A stretch of DNA of 64,000 nucleotides from an uncultured bacterium. GTDB taxonomy: Bacteria; Verrucomicrobiota; Lentisphaeria; Victivallales; UBA1829. The position numbers were made by a program, and so were the translations under genes. Positions 1 to 8,323 of the stretch are shown here, piece by piece. Position 1 is the first letter of the stretch. Each line of letters begins with the position of its first letter. The notes under the pieces were generated by a model, which saw only the letters and a program-made list of their open reading frames with translations, ran no database searches and was not told the DNA's origin. The stretch is from the NCBI GenBank assembly GCA_900549415.1, contig URNX01000006.1, forward strand, positions 34,035 through 98,034, written 5' to 3'.

Positions 1-122
1 TGGCGCTGCGGTATCCGGACAAAAACGCCCTGCAGATTTACAAGGGCATCAATTACGGGAACGGGCTGCGCGAGGCGGGGCTGGCAACGATGAACAGACG
101 TTTGGAAGAAACAATCCACTGA
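1..122 (+). CDS. C-terminal end of an unidentified protein (partial)
   Basis: The reading frame is open from the left edge (first full codon at base 3) and stops with TGA at 120-122, giving about 39 C-terminal residues, among them ALRYPDKNALQIYKGINYG and a final RRLEETIH. The fragment is too short to assign a family. It is followed after 25 bases by a gene in the same direction and then by a broken solute-binding protein gene, so it may belong to a sugar-uptake or polysaccharide-degradation operon. That role is inferred from position only. Confidence 0.5.
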   Translation, partial: ALRYPDKNALQIYKGINYGNGLREAGLATMNRRLEETIH

Positions 123-147
123 TGGACTGGCAGAAAGGAGTACGGAA

Positions 148-546
148 ATGAAACTGTCGTTTGAAGTGAGTTATTTTGATCCGTCGGGAAAAATCCGTTT
201 TTCGGCGGTGCGTGAAGGCTGGGCGGAAGAGAATGGAATTTGGCGCAATCCGGAACTCGGATTGGCGTTTGCTTTCCGTCTGGACCCCGAGCGCCGATCT
301 TACGTTCGAAGGACCGAAAAGCTGAAGCGGGATACCGCGGTCATCAAGCGTATGACCGACGACACCGCCGCGCTTGCTTCAACGCAGAAAGCCTTCCTGG
401 ATGATTTCACCCTTCATAACAGCGGTGCTGTTGCGGAAAGCGTCTATTCGAACGGCGTTCATGTTTTTGTCAACTACGGAGACGATGCGGTTGTTCTGCC
501 TTGCGGAATGCGTGTTCCCGCCCGCGACATTGCGGTGAAACCGTAA
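148..546 (+). CDS. Small hypothetical protein, possible C-terminal fragment of a larger hydrolase
   Basis: This encodes 132 residues. The ATG at 148 has a good ribosome binding site (AAAGGAG at 134-140). There is no signal peptide or membrane segment. The last third (VYSNGVHVFVNYGDD, then MRVPARDIAV) resembles the closing beta-strand segment at the C-terminus of large carbohydrate-active proteins of the DUF5696 kind, where 'NG..V.VNYG' followed by 'VPA' is common. A free-standing 132-residue protein with only that ending suggests a remnant of a longer gene, in line with the broken gene that follows. It lies in the same direction as its neighbours and was probably co-transcribed with them. Function unknown; the resemblance is by eye only. 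Confidence 0.55.
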   Translation: MKLSFEVSYFDPSGKIRFSAVREGWAEENGIWRNPELGLAFAFRLDPERRSYVRRTEKLKRDTAVIKRMTDDTAALASTQKAFLDDFTLHNSGAVAESVYSNGVHVFVNYGDDAVVLPCGMRVPARDIAVKP

Positions 547-619
547 AAACTGCACACTTCCGGGGGAGCGCATCCTCCGGAAGAACTTCAAACAAAAAAC
601 GGAGCATGGAGCCAAAGGA

Positions 620-1725
620 ATGGAAGAATCCAGATTTCAGCATATTTTGAACCGGATCGGCCTGATCTGTTTCCTGATTTTTTTCGGGATTTCAACAGTC
701 ATGGTCATTCGCAACAGCTCGCGGAGCGGCGGACTTTTTCCCTCGGATGTCAAACGGCTGACATTTGCGCACTGGCAGCTTGAAGATGGTTTTCGCGAAG
801 GGTATGCGGATGCGATCCGTGTTTACGAAAAGCTGAAAGCCGATCAGGGAATCAATGTTAAAGTCGTTCAGACCGCCGTTCCGTCGCGCGGCTACGCGCA
901 ATGGTTTCTGACGCAGCTGATCGGCGGCGACTGCGCGGATGTGATTGAGCTTTCGGGAAGCCAGGAACTTCAGAACCAGTATTTTCTGCCGCTTTCCAAA
1001 TATCTGGCGGAAGAGAACCCGTACAACCGCGGGACTCCGCTTGAGGGGATGGCGTGGCGCGATACTTTTGCAGATGACATGGCGGACGCTTCGGCGTTCC
1101 GAAAAACGCAAAGGATATCGATCTTGCAATCGACTTCCTGAAGTTCATCACTTCCTATAAAATTTCCCAGCTGACGATGATCCGTCACTGCAAATGGGGC
1201 TCTCCGCTGAAACGCGTCGATTACCGCGAGGCGTTCGGTCCGGAGATTTCCTCCATGTGTCATTGTCCGGGCAAGGCGGATATGACCCCGGCGCAGATCG
1301 AGGAAGCGGTCGCTCTTCTGGAGAAATGCCGTCCTTACGAAGGCGCCGGCCATACCGGAATTCCGATGCTGACCCATATCGGCGGGAGGACGGAAAAAGA
1401 TATGCTCCTTGTCCTGGAAGATCTGATTATCAATCAGCCGGAGAATCCGGAAAAGGAGTTCTGGAATGCGTTTCTCGGCAAGCGGAATCAGATTTCCAAT
1501 GACCTGGATGAAGCCATTGTTTCCGAAAAACGCACTCTGCATGAACTGGACGCCATGCGGACGGCGTTCGCAATCGGTGAACTCGGCGCGGTTTCCTCCG
1601 AGGAGCGGGAGGCCTGCAATACGCGTTACAAGCTGAATCAGGAAGGGCTCATTTCGAGATTCAAAAACCTTGAAGATCTGCAGAATCTGCAAAAAGACAT
1701 TTTCAAGCTGAAGGAGATTCGTTGA
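620..1725 (+). pseudogene. ABC transporter extracellular solute-binding protein, broken by an internal deletion and frameshift
   Basis: The N-terminal part (620 to about 1085) has an N-terminal membrane segment (LICFLIFFGISTVMVI) and a typical solute-binding start ('LTFAHWQLEDGFREGYADAI', a possible ligand-contact segment 'GGDCADVIELSG', then 'MAWRDTFADDMADA'). The frame then diverges and stops at 1141. In another frame, from about 1090 to the TGA at 1723-1725, comes the family's C-terminal part ('GVPKNAKDIDLAIDFLKFIT', 'HIGGRTEKDMLLVLEDLI' and a charged helical tail). The middle of the protein, usually well over 100 residues including the hinge and second lobe, is missing. The simplest reading is a deletion joined out of frame near 1080-1095. 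The two pieces would not make a functional transporter subunit. Confidence 0.75.
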
Positions 1726-1740
1726 ACTGCACGGACCGCT

Positions 1741-3030
1741 TCAATCTTTCTTTATCCCGGAAGCCTTTTCGAGCCGCGCTTTCAGTTCCGGCTGAATCGG
1801 GCGCGGCTGAGCGGGATACCAGATCTGCGTGTTCAGAAAATCTTTGATCTCCGGATTCTCCGTGTGAATTCCGTAAAATTCCAGAATCGCATCGGCAAGA
1901 TTTTTTGCCATCTGCGGTGAATAAGGTTTGACGGATTCAGTGTAACGCCGCATCCGCTCCCGGCGCTCGAGTTCCCGTTTGTCCTGCGTTTCGGGCATGT
2001 TCTTGAGTTCGCCGAGAGCCTTCTGCGCATATTGAAACTCTTTTTCCGTGTGATTTTTCACTTGTTCAATCAGAAAGTCGAACTGAGCTGCGGTGCGGGG
2101 AAACGCGAACGCAAAATGATAGGCAAACTGAAGATTGTCCCGTTCACCTTTCGGTTCAAACGGCTGATAGACGAGTTCCAGATAATCCGGAGCATGTTTC
2201 TTCCCCTTGACGAGAGTCCACTTTTCAAATGCCGGATTCCAGTGGCGGATCAAATGGGCGTCGCGGGTCAGCATCGTGATGACCCAGAGATATTTACGTG
2301 AACGTTTTTCGTCGTTTGGAAGTTGTGGATAAATGTCCAGCGGACCGCGTTTCTGGAGATATTCTTCAAACTGGAACGGATAGATCCGGAAGACCGCTTT
2401 TTCGATTTTTCCTGCCCAGCATCCGCCGGTTTCGGTAATATACTGATGCATCTGCCCCTGGGTAAGAAACATATTTTCCAATTCCGTTTTCTGGTGCAGC
2501 ATGGCCTCCCGGTGTTCCGGTTTCGCGAGAGATCCGAGCCCCATGTAACCTTCCATGGTATAGATGACGGTGAGCTGGATTTCCTCTTTGGGTTTGAATG
2601 TCATATCCCAGAGAAAAAGATTGGAGAATTTTTTCTGAGAGTCGTATGGAATGTAGCGGACCGGGAAAAGTTTTTCCTTTGTTCCGGCGGCGAAGCCGAA
2701 GCGTCCGATGAGTTCCGTCTGATGAATGCTGTCCGCTTGGGGAACCCAGACTGCGCCGCTCAGCGGAAATCCGACTTGAATGGTCACTTCCTTGTCAGAA
2801 AGGTTCCGGAGCTTGAAGGTGCAATGAAATTTCATCGGGTCCAGATTGCGGCAGGTGGCGTCCACCGGATAATTTCCGCGCATGGGGAGCATGACAACTT
2901 CTTCTTCCACCATCTGGATTTTATCCGTGGAATCCATGACAACTGTCCGGCCGTTGCCGCGGAAAATTCCGGCGTTGGCAAATGCGGAAATGGAGACGGC
3001 AAACAGAATAAACAGAAGCAATGATTTCAT
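1741..3030 (-). CDS. Secreted protein of unknown function (DUF4424-like)
   Basis: The start at 3030 is preferred because AAAAGGAG lies 7-8 bases upstream of it; an in-frame ATG at 3051 would place that ribosome binding site inside the gene. The product has 429 residues. It begins with a signal peptide (MKSLLLFILFAVSISAFANA), so it is probably exported. After it comes a strand-rich region with 'MVEEEVVMLPM' and 'LRNLSDKEVTIQVGFPLSG', which resembles proteins annotated DUF4424. The C-terminal part is helical and charged. No catalytic motif is apparent. It lies about 110 bases downstream of tsf in the same direction, but a strong terminator separates them, so it probably has its own expression. 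It converges with the broken solute-binding gene. Confidence 0.7.
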   Translation of the reverse strand: MKSLLLFILFAVSISAFANAGIFRGNGRTVVMDSTDKIQMVEEEVVMLPMRGNYPVDATCRNLDPMKFHCTFKLRNLSDKEVTIQVGFPLSGAVWVPQADSIHQTELIGRFGFAAGTKEKLFPVRYIPYDSQKKFSNLFLWDMTFKPKEEIQLTVIYTMEGYMGLGSLAKPEHREAMLHQKTELENMFLTQGQMHQYITETGGCWAGKIEKAVFRIYPFQFEEYLQKRGPLDIYPQLPNDEKRSRKYLWVITMLTRDAHLIRHWNPAFEKWTLVKGKKHAPDYLELVYQPFEPKGERDNLQFAYHFAFAFPRTAAQFDFLIEQVKNHTEKEFQYAQKALGELKNMPETQDKRELERRERMRRYTESVKPYSPQMAKNLADAILEFYGIHTENPEIKDFLNTQIWYPAQPRPIQPELKARLEKASGIKKD

Positions 3031-3086
3031 AACGGTTCTCCTTTTATTCATTACTATATTTCATGATTTTCAATTTACAAGTTTAA

Positions 3087-3116
3087 AAATGAAAAAGCCC
3101 GGACGAATCCGGGCTT
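3087..3116 (-). terminator. Rho-independent terminator of rpsB-tsf
   Basis: A perfect 9-bp stem (AAGCCCGGA at 3095-3103, TCCGGGCTT at 3108-3116, four-base loop) is followed on the minus strand by TTTTTCATTTTT. It lies 25 bases after the tsf stop codon. Confidence 0.9.
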
Positions 3117-3140
3117 GAAAGTGCGATTCGGGGAACCGGA

Positions 3141-3941
3141 TCAGAGATCCTGACCGACGGTCCAGCGGACGAACTTCTTGACAACCAGCTTCGGAGCAAG
3201 CTTCGCGAGGCAGGTCTTGTCGTCGTGGATCCAGGGCTGACGCATAAGGCAGACCTCGGAGTACCACTTGTTCAATTTGCCGCCAAGGATCTTTTCGATC
3301 ATGTTCGCCGGTTTGCCCTGGAGCTGAGCGGCGGCGATCTCTTTTTCCTTGTTGATGCGGTCAGCCGGGATGTCCTCGGGGACGATGTATTCCGGGCTGA
3401 ATGCAGCGATGTGCATGCAGACGTCCTTGAGGAGCGCGGCGTCATCGGAGCCTTCGGCCTCGATCATGATGCCGATGCGGCCTTCGCCGTGCATGTATGT
3501 CGCAACCGCGGGAGCCTCGAAACGGAGGGCGCGGCGGAGAACCATCTTTTCACCGAATTTGACGAAGAGCTCGCCGAGCTTTTCGTTTTCGATTTCCTGC
3601 GCTTTGGCGGTGACATCGCCTTCGCCGGAGGTTCCGGCGAGAACGCGGGCTGCGGCTTCCTTGACGTAGTCATAGAACTTTTCGTTCTTGGCAACGAAGT
3701 CGGTTTCGCAGAGAACTTCGATCATGACAGCCTTGTTGCCGTCGACTGCAGCGTAGATTTTGCCTTCTTTGGTGGCTTTGTCTGCGCGCTTTTCGGCCTT
3801 CGCCATTCCGGATTTTCTCAGGAATTCGACTGCGGCTTCCATATCGCCGTTGGTCTCGGTGAGAGCCTTTTTGCAATCCATCATGCCCGCGTCGGTTTTG
3901 TCGCGGAGCTCTTTAACCATTGCAGCTGTGATAGCGGCCAT
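3141..3941 (-). CDS. tsf: Translation elongation factor Ts
   Basis: The 266-residue product is the guanine-nucleotide exchange factor that recycles EF-Tu from its GDP form in the cytoplasm. The N-terminus carries the UBA-like domain and the family signature (TAAMVKELRDKTDAGMMDCKKAL), followed by the helical core region 'FLRKSGMAKAEKRADKATKEG' and the EF-Tu contact stretch 'IEVLCETDFVAKNEKF'. The length fits the family. The gene lies 11 bases after rpsB, with the ribosome binding site (GGAGG) directly abutting the rpsB stop codon, so the two are co-transcribed and probably translationally coupled, as in most bacteria. A strong terminator follows. Confidence 0.97.
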   Translation of the reverse strand: MAAITAAMVKELRDKTDAGMMDCKKALTETNGDMEAAVEFLRKSGMAKAEKRADKATKEGKIYAAVDGNKAVMIEVLCETDFVAKNEKFYDYVKEAAARVLAGTSGEGDVTAKAQEIENEKLGELFVKFGEKMVLRRALRFEAPAVATYMHGEGRIGIMIEAEGSDDAALLKDVCMHIAAFSPEYIVPEDIPADRINKEKEIAAAQLQGKPANMIEKILGGKLNKWYSEVCLMRQPWIHDDKTCLAKLAPKLVVKKFVRWTVGQDL

Positions 3942-3952
3942 TTTCAGCCTCC

Positions 3953-4873
3953 TTATTTAGCTTCTTCAGCCGCGGGAGCGGCAGCTTCGGCTGCGGGAGC
4001 GGCTTTTTTCTTTGCAGCTTTCTTGTCGTCAGCGGCGCCTTCGGCGTCAGCTTTCTTCGGAGCGCGACGGGTTGCGGGGCGCTTTGCACCGCCCTTGGCG
4101 GCCGGGCGCTTCTTCGGAGCAGCGGCATCGGCTTTCGCCTTTTCAGCCTTGGCGGCTTCCGCTTTCGCGCGCTCTTCCGCAGCGTGCTTTCCATAGACTT
4201 CGAGAGCATCCTTGATGGCCTCGAGGAAGGTGTCCATGATGACTTTGATGGACTTGACAGCATCGTCGTTGGCGGCGATGGGGTAGTCGATGTTTTCCGG
4301 ATCGCCGTTGGTGTCAACGATAGCAACGATCGGAATGTTGAGCTTCTGGGCTTCCTTGACAGCGTTGTAGTTGTGGCAGACGTCGATGACAACGAGGACG
4401 TCCGGGAGACGCTTCATGGAAGCGATGCCGTCGAGGTCGCGATGGAGCTTTTCCGCCTGACGGGTGAGGGTTACGATCTCTTTCTTCTTGAGTCCGGAAG
4501 CTGCTTCGTCGCCGACGATGGCGTCGATTTCCTGCATTCTCTTGATGGACTTGCGGATGGTGACGTTGTTGGTGAGGATACCGCCCATCCAGCGTTCGGA
4601 GACGTAGTTCATATTGGTTGCTTCAGCAGCATCCTTGACGATCTGCTGAGCCTGGCGTTTCGTGCCGACGAAGAGAATATTTCCGCCGTTCATGACGACG
4701 CGCTGCAGGAAATTGCAGGCATCTGCGATCTGGTGAATGGTCTTGGTGAGGTCGATGATGGAAATACCGTTCTTGGAACCGTAGACGAACTCTTTCATTT
4801 TGGGGTTCCAGCGTTTTGTCTGATGACCGAAATGACATCCGGCTTCGAGCAGATCTTTTACTGAGATCGGCAT
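3953..4873 (-). CDS. rpsB: 30S ribosomal protein S2 with Ala/Lys-rich tail
   Basis: The product has 306 residues. The start at 4873 (MPISVKDLLEAGCHFGHQT) matches the universal S2 N-terminus; an upstream in-frame extension does not look like S2. The core contains the S2 signatures 'WNPKMKEFVYGSKNGISIIDL', 'RWMGGILTNNVTIRKSI' and 'PDVLVVIDVCHNYNAVKEAQ'. After about residue 230 comes an unusual 75-residue low-complexity tail rich in alanine, lysine and proline (KKRPAAKGGAKRPATRRAPKK and KKAAKKKAAPAAEAAAPAAE). Basic tails of this kind occur on S2 in some Planctomycetes-Verrucomicrobia-Chlamydiae-group bacteria. The gene heads the rpsB-tsf operon. Confidence 0.97.
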   Translation of the reverse strand: MPISVKDLLEAGCHFGHQTKRWNPKMKEFVYGSKNGISIIDLTKTIHQIADACNFLQRVVMNGGNILFVGTKRQAQQIVKDAAEATNMNYVSERWMGGILTNNVTIRKSIKRMQEIDAIVGDEAASGLKKKEIVTLTRQAEKLHRDLDGIASMKRLPDVLVVIDVCHNYNAVKEAQKLNIPIVAIVDTNGDPENIDYPIAANDDAVKSIKVIMDTFLEAIKDALEVYGKHAAEERAKAEAAKAEKAKADAAAPKKRPAAKGGAKRPATRRAPKKADAEGAADDKKAAKKKAAPAAEAAAPAAEEAK

Positions 4874-5038
4874 CTGATACTCTCTTTCTTCTTTTACGAC
4901 GCTTTGCTCCGGCTCATTCCTTAGTTTTTTATAGAGCCGTGAAGACGTCTGTTTTATGAGTGTTCCGAAAAGACTCCGGGTTGATTCATGGAGCACGGAC
5001 AGCAACACGCCGTCCCTTTTTCGGATACATAAAACATA

Positions 5039-5066
5039 AATATAGCATCAGAATGCGAAAAAGCAA
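5039..5066 (-). promoter_or_regulatory. rpsB promoter and long leader
   Basis: Reading leftward, TTGCTT (5066-5061), 16 bp and TATATT (5044-5039) form a sigma70-type promoter. Transcription from about 5032 would give a leader of roughly 160 nt before the rpsB start. The leader contains inverted repeats (for example GGCTC/GAGCC close to the start), consistent with the known S2-dependent autoregulation of rpsB leaders, although that regulation is not shown here. Confidence 0.55.
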
Positions 5067-5099
5067 GCGGTTTTTTGCAATTAATTCTGTTTTTCCGGT

Positions 5100-7436
5100 T
5101 CAACTCATGCCGCCGAAGACGGCCTGTCCGATACAGACGGAAGACTGGTCGGGAGAGGTTTTTTCATGCGTGTAAACATCAAAACCGCGGCGCTGCAGCT
5201 CGGTTCGGGTCAGGCGGGTGAGCGCCCGGTTCAGAAATACGGAACCTGAAAGAACGACGGTGTTCCGTCCGCTGCGTTCGCGCCCCAGCTCCGCCATGTC
5301 GCCCAGGGCGCGGGCAACCGAAAGAAAGAACGCATACAGCAGATCGCCTGTGCTGAAGCCCGCCATCCAGGAGGGATCCTGAAGCGAGCGGACGGTATCC
5401 GTCCAGTTTACGACCGTCAGCCCGTCATCTTCATGCACTTCATATGCGAAACGGGGGAGAAGTGTTTCCGCTTTCACCGCATCCGCGCCGCGCCAGATTG
5501 CGGCGTCCATGCGGACGAGCACCTGCGTATCGTAGGTGCGTGCGGAGGGCTTTTCGCGAATGGCCGCCGCGACAGCTTCGAAGAGTGGGAGTGCGGCGTG
5601 TGTGCGGATACGATCCTGTTTTTCGCGCTCCGCAAGCGAGGCGGAATACGATTCCGGAGTAAGGGCTAGTTTCCGCAGGAGTGCTTCGGAGGGCGGCAGT
5701 TTTTTCTGTTCGAGTGCACTGAGCAGAATTTCCGCGGGGGAGGGAAGGGCGCTGCTGTCTTCCGGCGGTTCGGGGATTCTCAGCGGGGAAAATGTGGCGA
5801 GGCGGCGGAAGGCGGACGGAGTGATGTCCATCATTTCCGCTCCCCAGATTGCGCCGTCGGGCCCGTATGCGCCGCCGTCGAGGATCAGCGCAAGCGATTC
5901 AGGAAGGGCGTGTTCCGCCATGCATGCAAGAGCATTCGCATGATGCCGCTGTGCCGTGGCGAGGGGGAGCGAACAGCGTTCGGCGAAGCGGAGGGCTTCC
6001 GCGGCGGAAAGCGTGTTGATGTCCATGTCGCAGACCAGAATGTCGGGAACCTGCGCATAGAGCATCAGAAGGCGTTCGCCGACGAGCGAGAGTGCGCGGG
6101 CGTCACAGTCGGTTAGAATTGAACCCATCTGCTGGGAAACCGCGATGTTGTTGCGGTAGCCCAGCGCGACGGCGGAGGCGCGGTCCGAGCCGAGCGCGAG
6201 CACAACCCGCCGCAGTGAACGGTTCAGCTTCAGCGGAGTCGGACAGATTCCGCGCGAGCGGCGGCGGACCAGAACTTTGCCGTCTTCTTCGAGTTGAACC
6301 GAGGAGCCGCCGTTCTGCCAGATTTTCAGATCGTGCGTGAGAATATAATCGGAATACTGCGCGTTCGCGAAAAAGTCGGAGTCGCCGCCCGCATCATCGG
6401 GATCGACCGGTTTCGGACCGCCGACGAATGCGAATGCGTCGAACTGCCCCTGCAGCGATTCGGGCGTGGGACGGCTTTCGAAGAGCAGACGCAGCATCGC
6501 GGTCGGCGCCATGGCGAGACCGAGCGTTTCGGGAAAGTCGGGACAGAACAAGTCCGGATCGAGCGGGGCGTCTTCGCGTCTCCGGAGGATCACGACCGGT
6601 GCGGCCGGCGAGGAGAGCATCTGTTCCTCCAGTTCGGAGCAGATGCAGTAGCGGCGGGCAACTTCAAGGTCGCGCACCATGATGGAGACGGGTTTGTCGA
6701 GTACGTTCTTGCGTCTCCGCAGTTCCGCCACGGCGTCGCGGTTGAGCGCATCGCAGAGAGTGATGAAGCCGTCGTAAGTTTTGACGGAGATAATTCCGCC
6801 TTTCTGGATCTTGTCGCAGGCGGTTTCGAGCGGGGAATAGGAGTCGGCAATCTCCCCGGTGCGGGTCATGAGCAGGGCGCTGGGGCCGCAGACGGGACAG
6901 GTCTGGTTCGGGTTTCCGGAATGTTCCGCCTTCTCCTCTTCCGCGCACTCTTTGCAGGGCGGAAACGCCATGAACGCGGAGTTGCGGCGGTTGAACGGAG
7001 CCATCGTGGCAATGGAATAGCGCGGACCGCAGTTGCGGCACGAGACGAACGGATAGTGATAGAAGCGCGATTCGGGATCGAGCATCTTGCGTACGCAGTC
7101 GGGACACGGCGCCTTGTCCGCCTCCATGCCGTCGCCGATGATGGCGGGGCCGAGCAGTTTGAACGGTGCGGGGCCTTCGGGGGGATCGGGCGGCGCGACA
7201 TCCCTCTGAACCAGGCTGATTGCGGTCAGGTGGAATGCCCGCGGAAGTTTTGCGGGGAGGGCGCGGAGAAATTCCGTGATGACGTCTTCCTCGCCGGAGA
7301 GCCGCAGTCTTGCGCCGTCCGGGGTAGCCGCGACCCAGCCGCCGAGTTTTGCCTCGGCCGCCATTTTCCAGATGAACGGGCGGAACGCCGGAGCGTTCAC
7401 ATGTCCTTTCAAATCAACTGTTATGATCCTGCGCAT
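5100..7436 (-). CDS. HypF-like protein with degenerate catalytic sites
   Basis: The start at 7436 (MRRIITVDLKG) has AGGTG upstream; a further ATG lies 15 bases earlier. The 778 residues follow the HypF order: acylphosphatase-like domain (GHVNAPAFRPF), four CxxC pairs (CPDC, CRNC, CKEC, CPVC), a YrdC-like domain (KGGIISVKTYDGF) and a Kae1-like domain (HHANALACMAEH, LDGGAYGPDGAIWGAE). HypF makes thiocarboxamide ligands for [NiFe]-hydrogenase maturation. Here key residues are changed: the acylphosphatase Asn is replaced, the YrdC 'SGN' motif reads GGP, the HxxxH metal ligands (family HHHAH) read RHHAN, and the C-terminal 'NDGG..LGQ' reads DQSSVCIGQ. No hydrogenase or hyp genes lie nearby. The fold assignment is firm; classical HypF activity is doubtful. 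Confidence 0.8.
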   Translation of the reverse strand: MRRIITVDLKGHVNAPAFRPFIWKMAAEAKLGGWVAATPDGARLRLSGEEDVITEFLRALPAKLPRAFHLTAISLVQRDVAPPDPPEGPAPFKLLGPAIIGDGMEADKAPCPDCVRKMLDPESRFYHYPFVSCRNCGPRYSIATMAPFNRRNSAFMAFPPCKECAEEEKAEHSGNPNQTCPVCGPSALLMTRTGEIADSYSPLETACDKIQKGGIISVKTYDGFITLCDALNRDAVAELRRRKNVLDKPVSIMVRDLEVARRYCICSELEEQMLSSPAAPVVILRRREDAPLDPDLFCPDFPETLGLAMAPTAMLRLLFESRPTPESLQGQFDAFAFVGGPKPVDPDDAGGDSDFFANAQYSDYILTHDLKIWQNGGSSVQLEEDGKVLVRRRSRGICPTPLKLNRSLRRVVLALGSDRASAVALGYRNNIAVSQQMGSILTDCDARALSLVGERLLMLYAQVPDILVCDMDINTLSAAEALRFAERCSLPLATAQRHHANALACMAEHALPESLALILDGGAYGPDGAIWGAEMMDITPSAFRRLATFSPLRIPEPPEDSSALPSPAEILLSALEQKKLPPSEALLRKLALTPESYSASLAEREKQDRIRTHAALPLFEAVAAAIREKPSARTYDTQVLVRMDAAIWRGADAVKAETLLPRFAYEVHEDDGLTVVNWTDTVRSLQDPSWMAGFSTGDLLYAFFLSVARALGDMAELGRERSGRNTVVLSGSVFLNRALTRLTRTELQRRGFDVYTHEKTSPDQSSVCIGQAVFGGMS

Positions 7437-7540
7437 AGCCGCACCTGTCATGGTTATTTATATCCGCTACAATGTAGCGCAAAAATTCAATCTTTCCAGT
7501 GCTGAAATGCAGAAAATCGGGAAATATTCGCATTTTTTGA

Positions 7541-7568
7541 TTGATTTTTTGCATTTTGACGGTACATT
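7541..7568 (+). promoter_or_regulatory. Possible hisB promoter
   Basis: TTGATT (7541-7546), 16 bp, TACATT (7563-7568) precedes the hisB ribosome binding site by a short leader. The region is AT-rich, so a chance match is possible. Confidence 0.35.
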
Positions 7569-7590
7569 TCCCGAAAACAGGAGATTTTTT

Positions 7591-8175
7591 ATGAGAAAAG
7601 CAGAAGTGATCCGCACGACGAAAGAGACCGACATCGCCATAGCCATCAACCTTGACGGAGAGGGGAACTCACGCGTTTTTACGGGCATTCCGTTCATGGA
7701 TCACATGCTCACGCTTTTCGCAAAACACGGCAAGTTCGACCTCGATGTTCAGGTCAAAGGCGATCTGGAAATCGACTGCCACCACACGATGGAGGATACC
7801 GGGCTCGCGCTCGGAAAAGCGATTGCCGACGCGCTTGGCGACAAGGCGGGAATCACGCGTTACGGACACATCATCCTGCCGATGGACGAGGTGCTCGCCC
7901 TTGTTGCGCTCGACCTTTCCGGACGTCCCTATCTGGTTTACGACGCGCCCGCGCCGGCGCAGTACATCCGCGAGCTTGATGTTGCTCTGTTCGGCGAGTT
8001 CTTCCGTGCACTTTCCAATACCTGCGGAATGAATCTTCACATCAAAATTCTGAATCCGGGCGAGACGCATCACACATTCGAAGCTGTGTTCAAGGCGTTC
8101 GGACGCGCCCTCTGCACGGCTGTTACGGTTGATCCGCGCGTGAAGGGCGTTCCCTCGACCAAAGGTTCCCTGTAA
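7591..8175 (+). CDS. hisB: Imidazoleglycerol-phosphate dehydratase
   Basis: The 194-residue product is the monofunctional enzyme that dehydrates imidazoleglycerol phosphate to imidazole acetol phosphate in histidine biosynthesis. The start at 7591 follows CAGGAG at a normal distance and matches the family N-terminus (RKAEVIRTTKETDIAI). The two manganese-binding His-rich motifs are present (GIPFMDHML and DCHHTMEDTGLALG), as are 'RYGHIILPMDEVL' and the C-terminal 'GETHHTFEAVFKAFGRAL'. There is no phosphatase domain, unlike the enterobacterial bifunctional form. No other his genes lie nearby. Its own terminator follows immediately, so it is a single-gene unit. Confidence 0.97.
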   Translation: MRKAEVIRTTKETDIAIAINLDGEGNSRVFTGIPFMDHMLTLFAKHGKFDLDVQVKGDLEIDCHHTMEDTGLALGKAIADALGDKAGITRYGHIILPMDEVLALVALDLSGRPYLVYDAPAPAQYIRELDVALFGEFFRALSNTCGMNLHIKILNPGETHHTFEAVFKAFGRALCTAVTVDPRVKGVPSTKGSL

Positions 8176-8182
8176 GATTTTT

Positions 8183-8224
8183 GCGGGGAGAACCGCCGCG
8201 ACAAGCGGTTCTCCCGCTTTTTTT
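8183..8224 (+). terminator. hisB terminator
   Basis: A 13-bp stem with one bulged G (GCGGGGAGAACCGC at 8183-8196, GCGGTTCTCCCGC at 8205-8217) is followed by a run of seven T. It starts 8 bases after the hisB stop codon. Confidence 0.92.
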
Positions 8225-8255
8225 GGCAAAAAACGCATTCCGGGAAATTTTCCCC

Positions 8256-8284
8256 TTGATTTTCTTCCGCAATGATGCTATGTT
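8256..8284 (+). promoter_or_regulatory. Promoter of the 8324 lipoprotein gene
   Basis: TTGATT (8256-8261), 17 bp, TATGTT (8279-8284) is close to the sigma70 consensus and lies 40 bases upstream of the start codon, just after the hisB terminator. Confidence 0.6.
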
Positions 8285-8323
8285 GCTTTCGAACTGATGA
8301 GAACTGATCTGTTTTGAGGAAAA

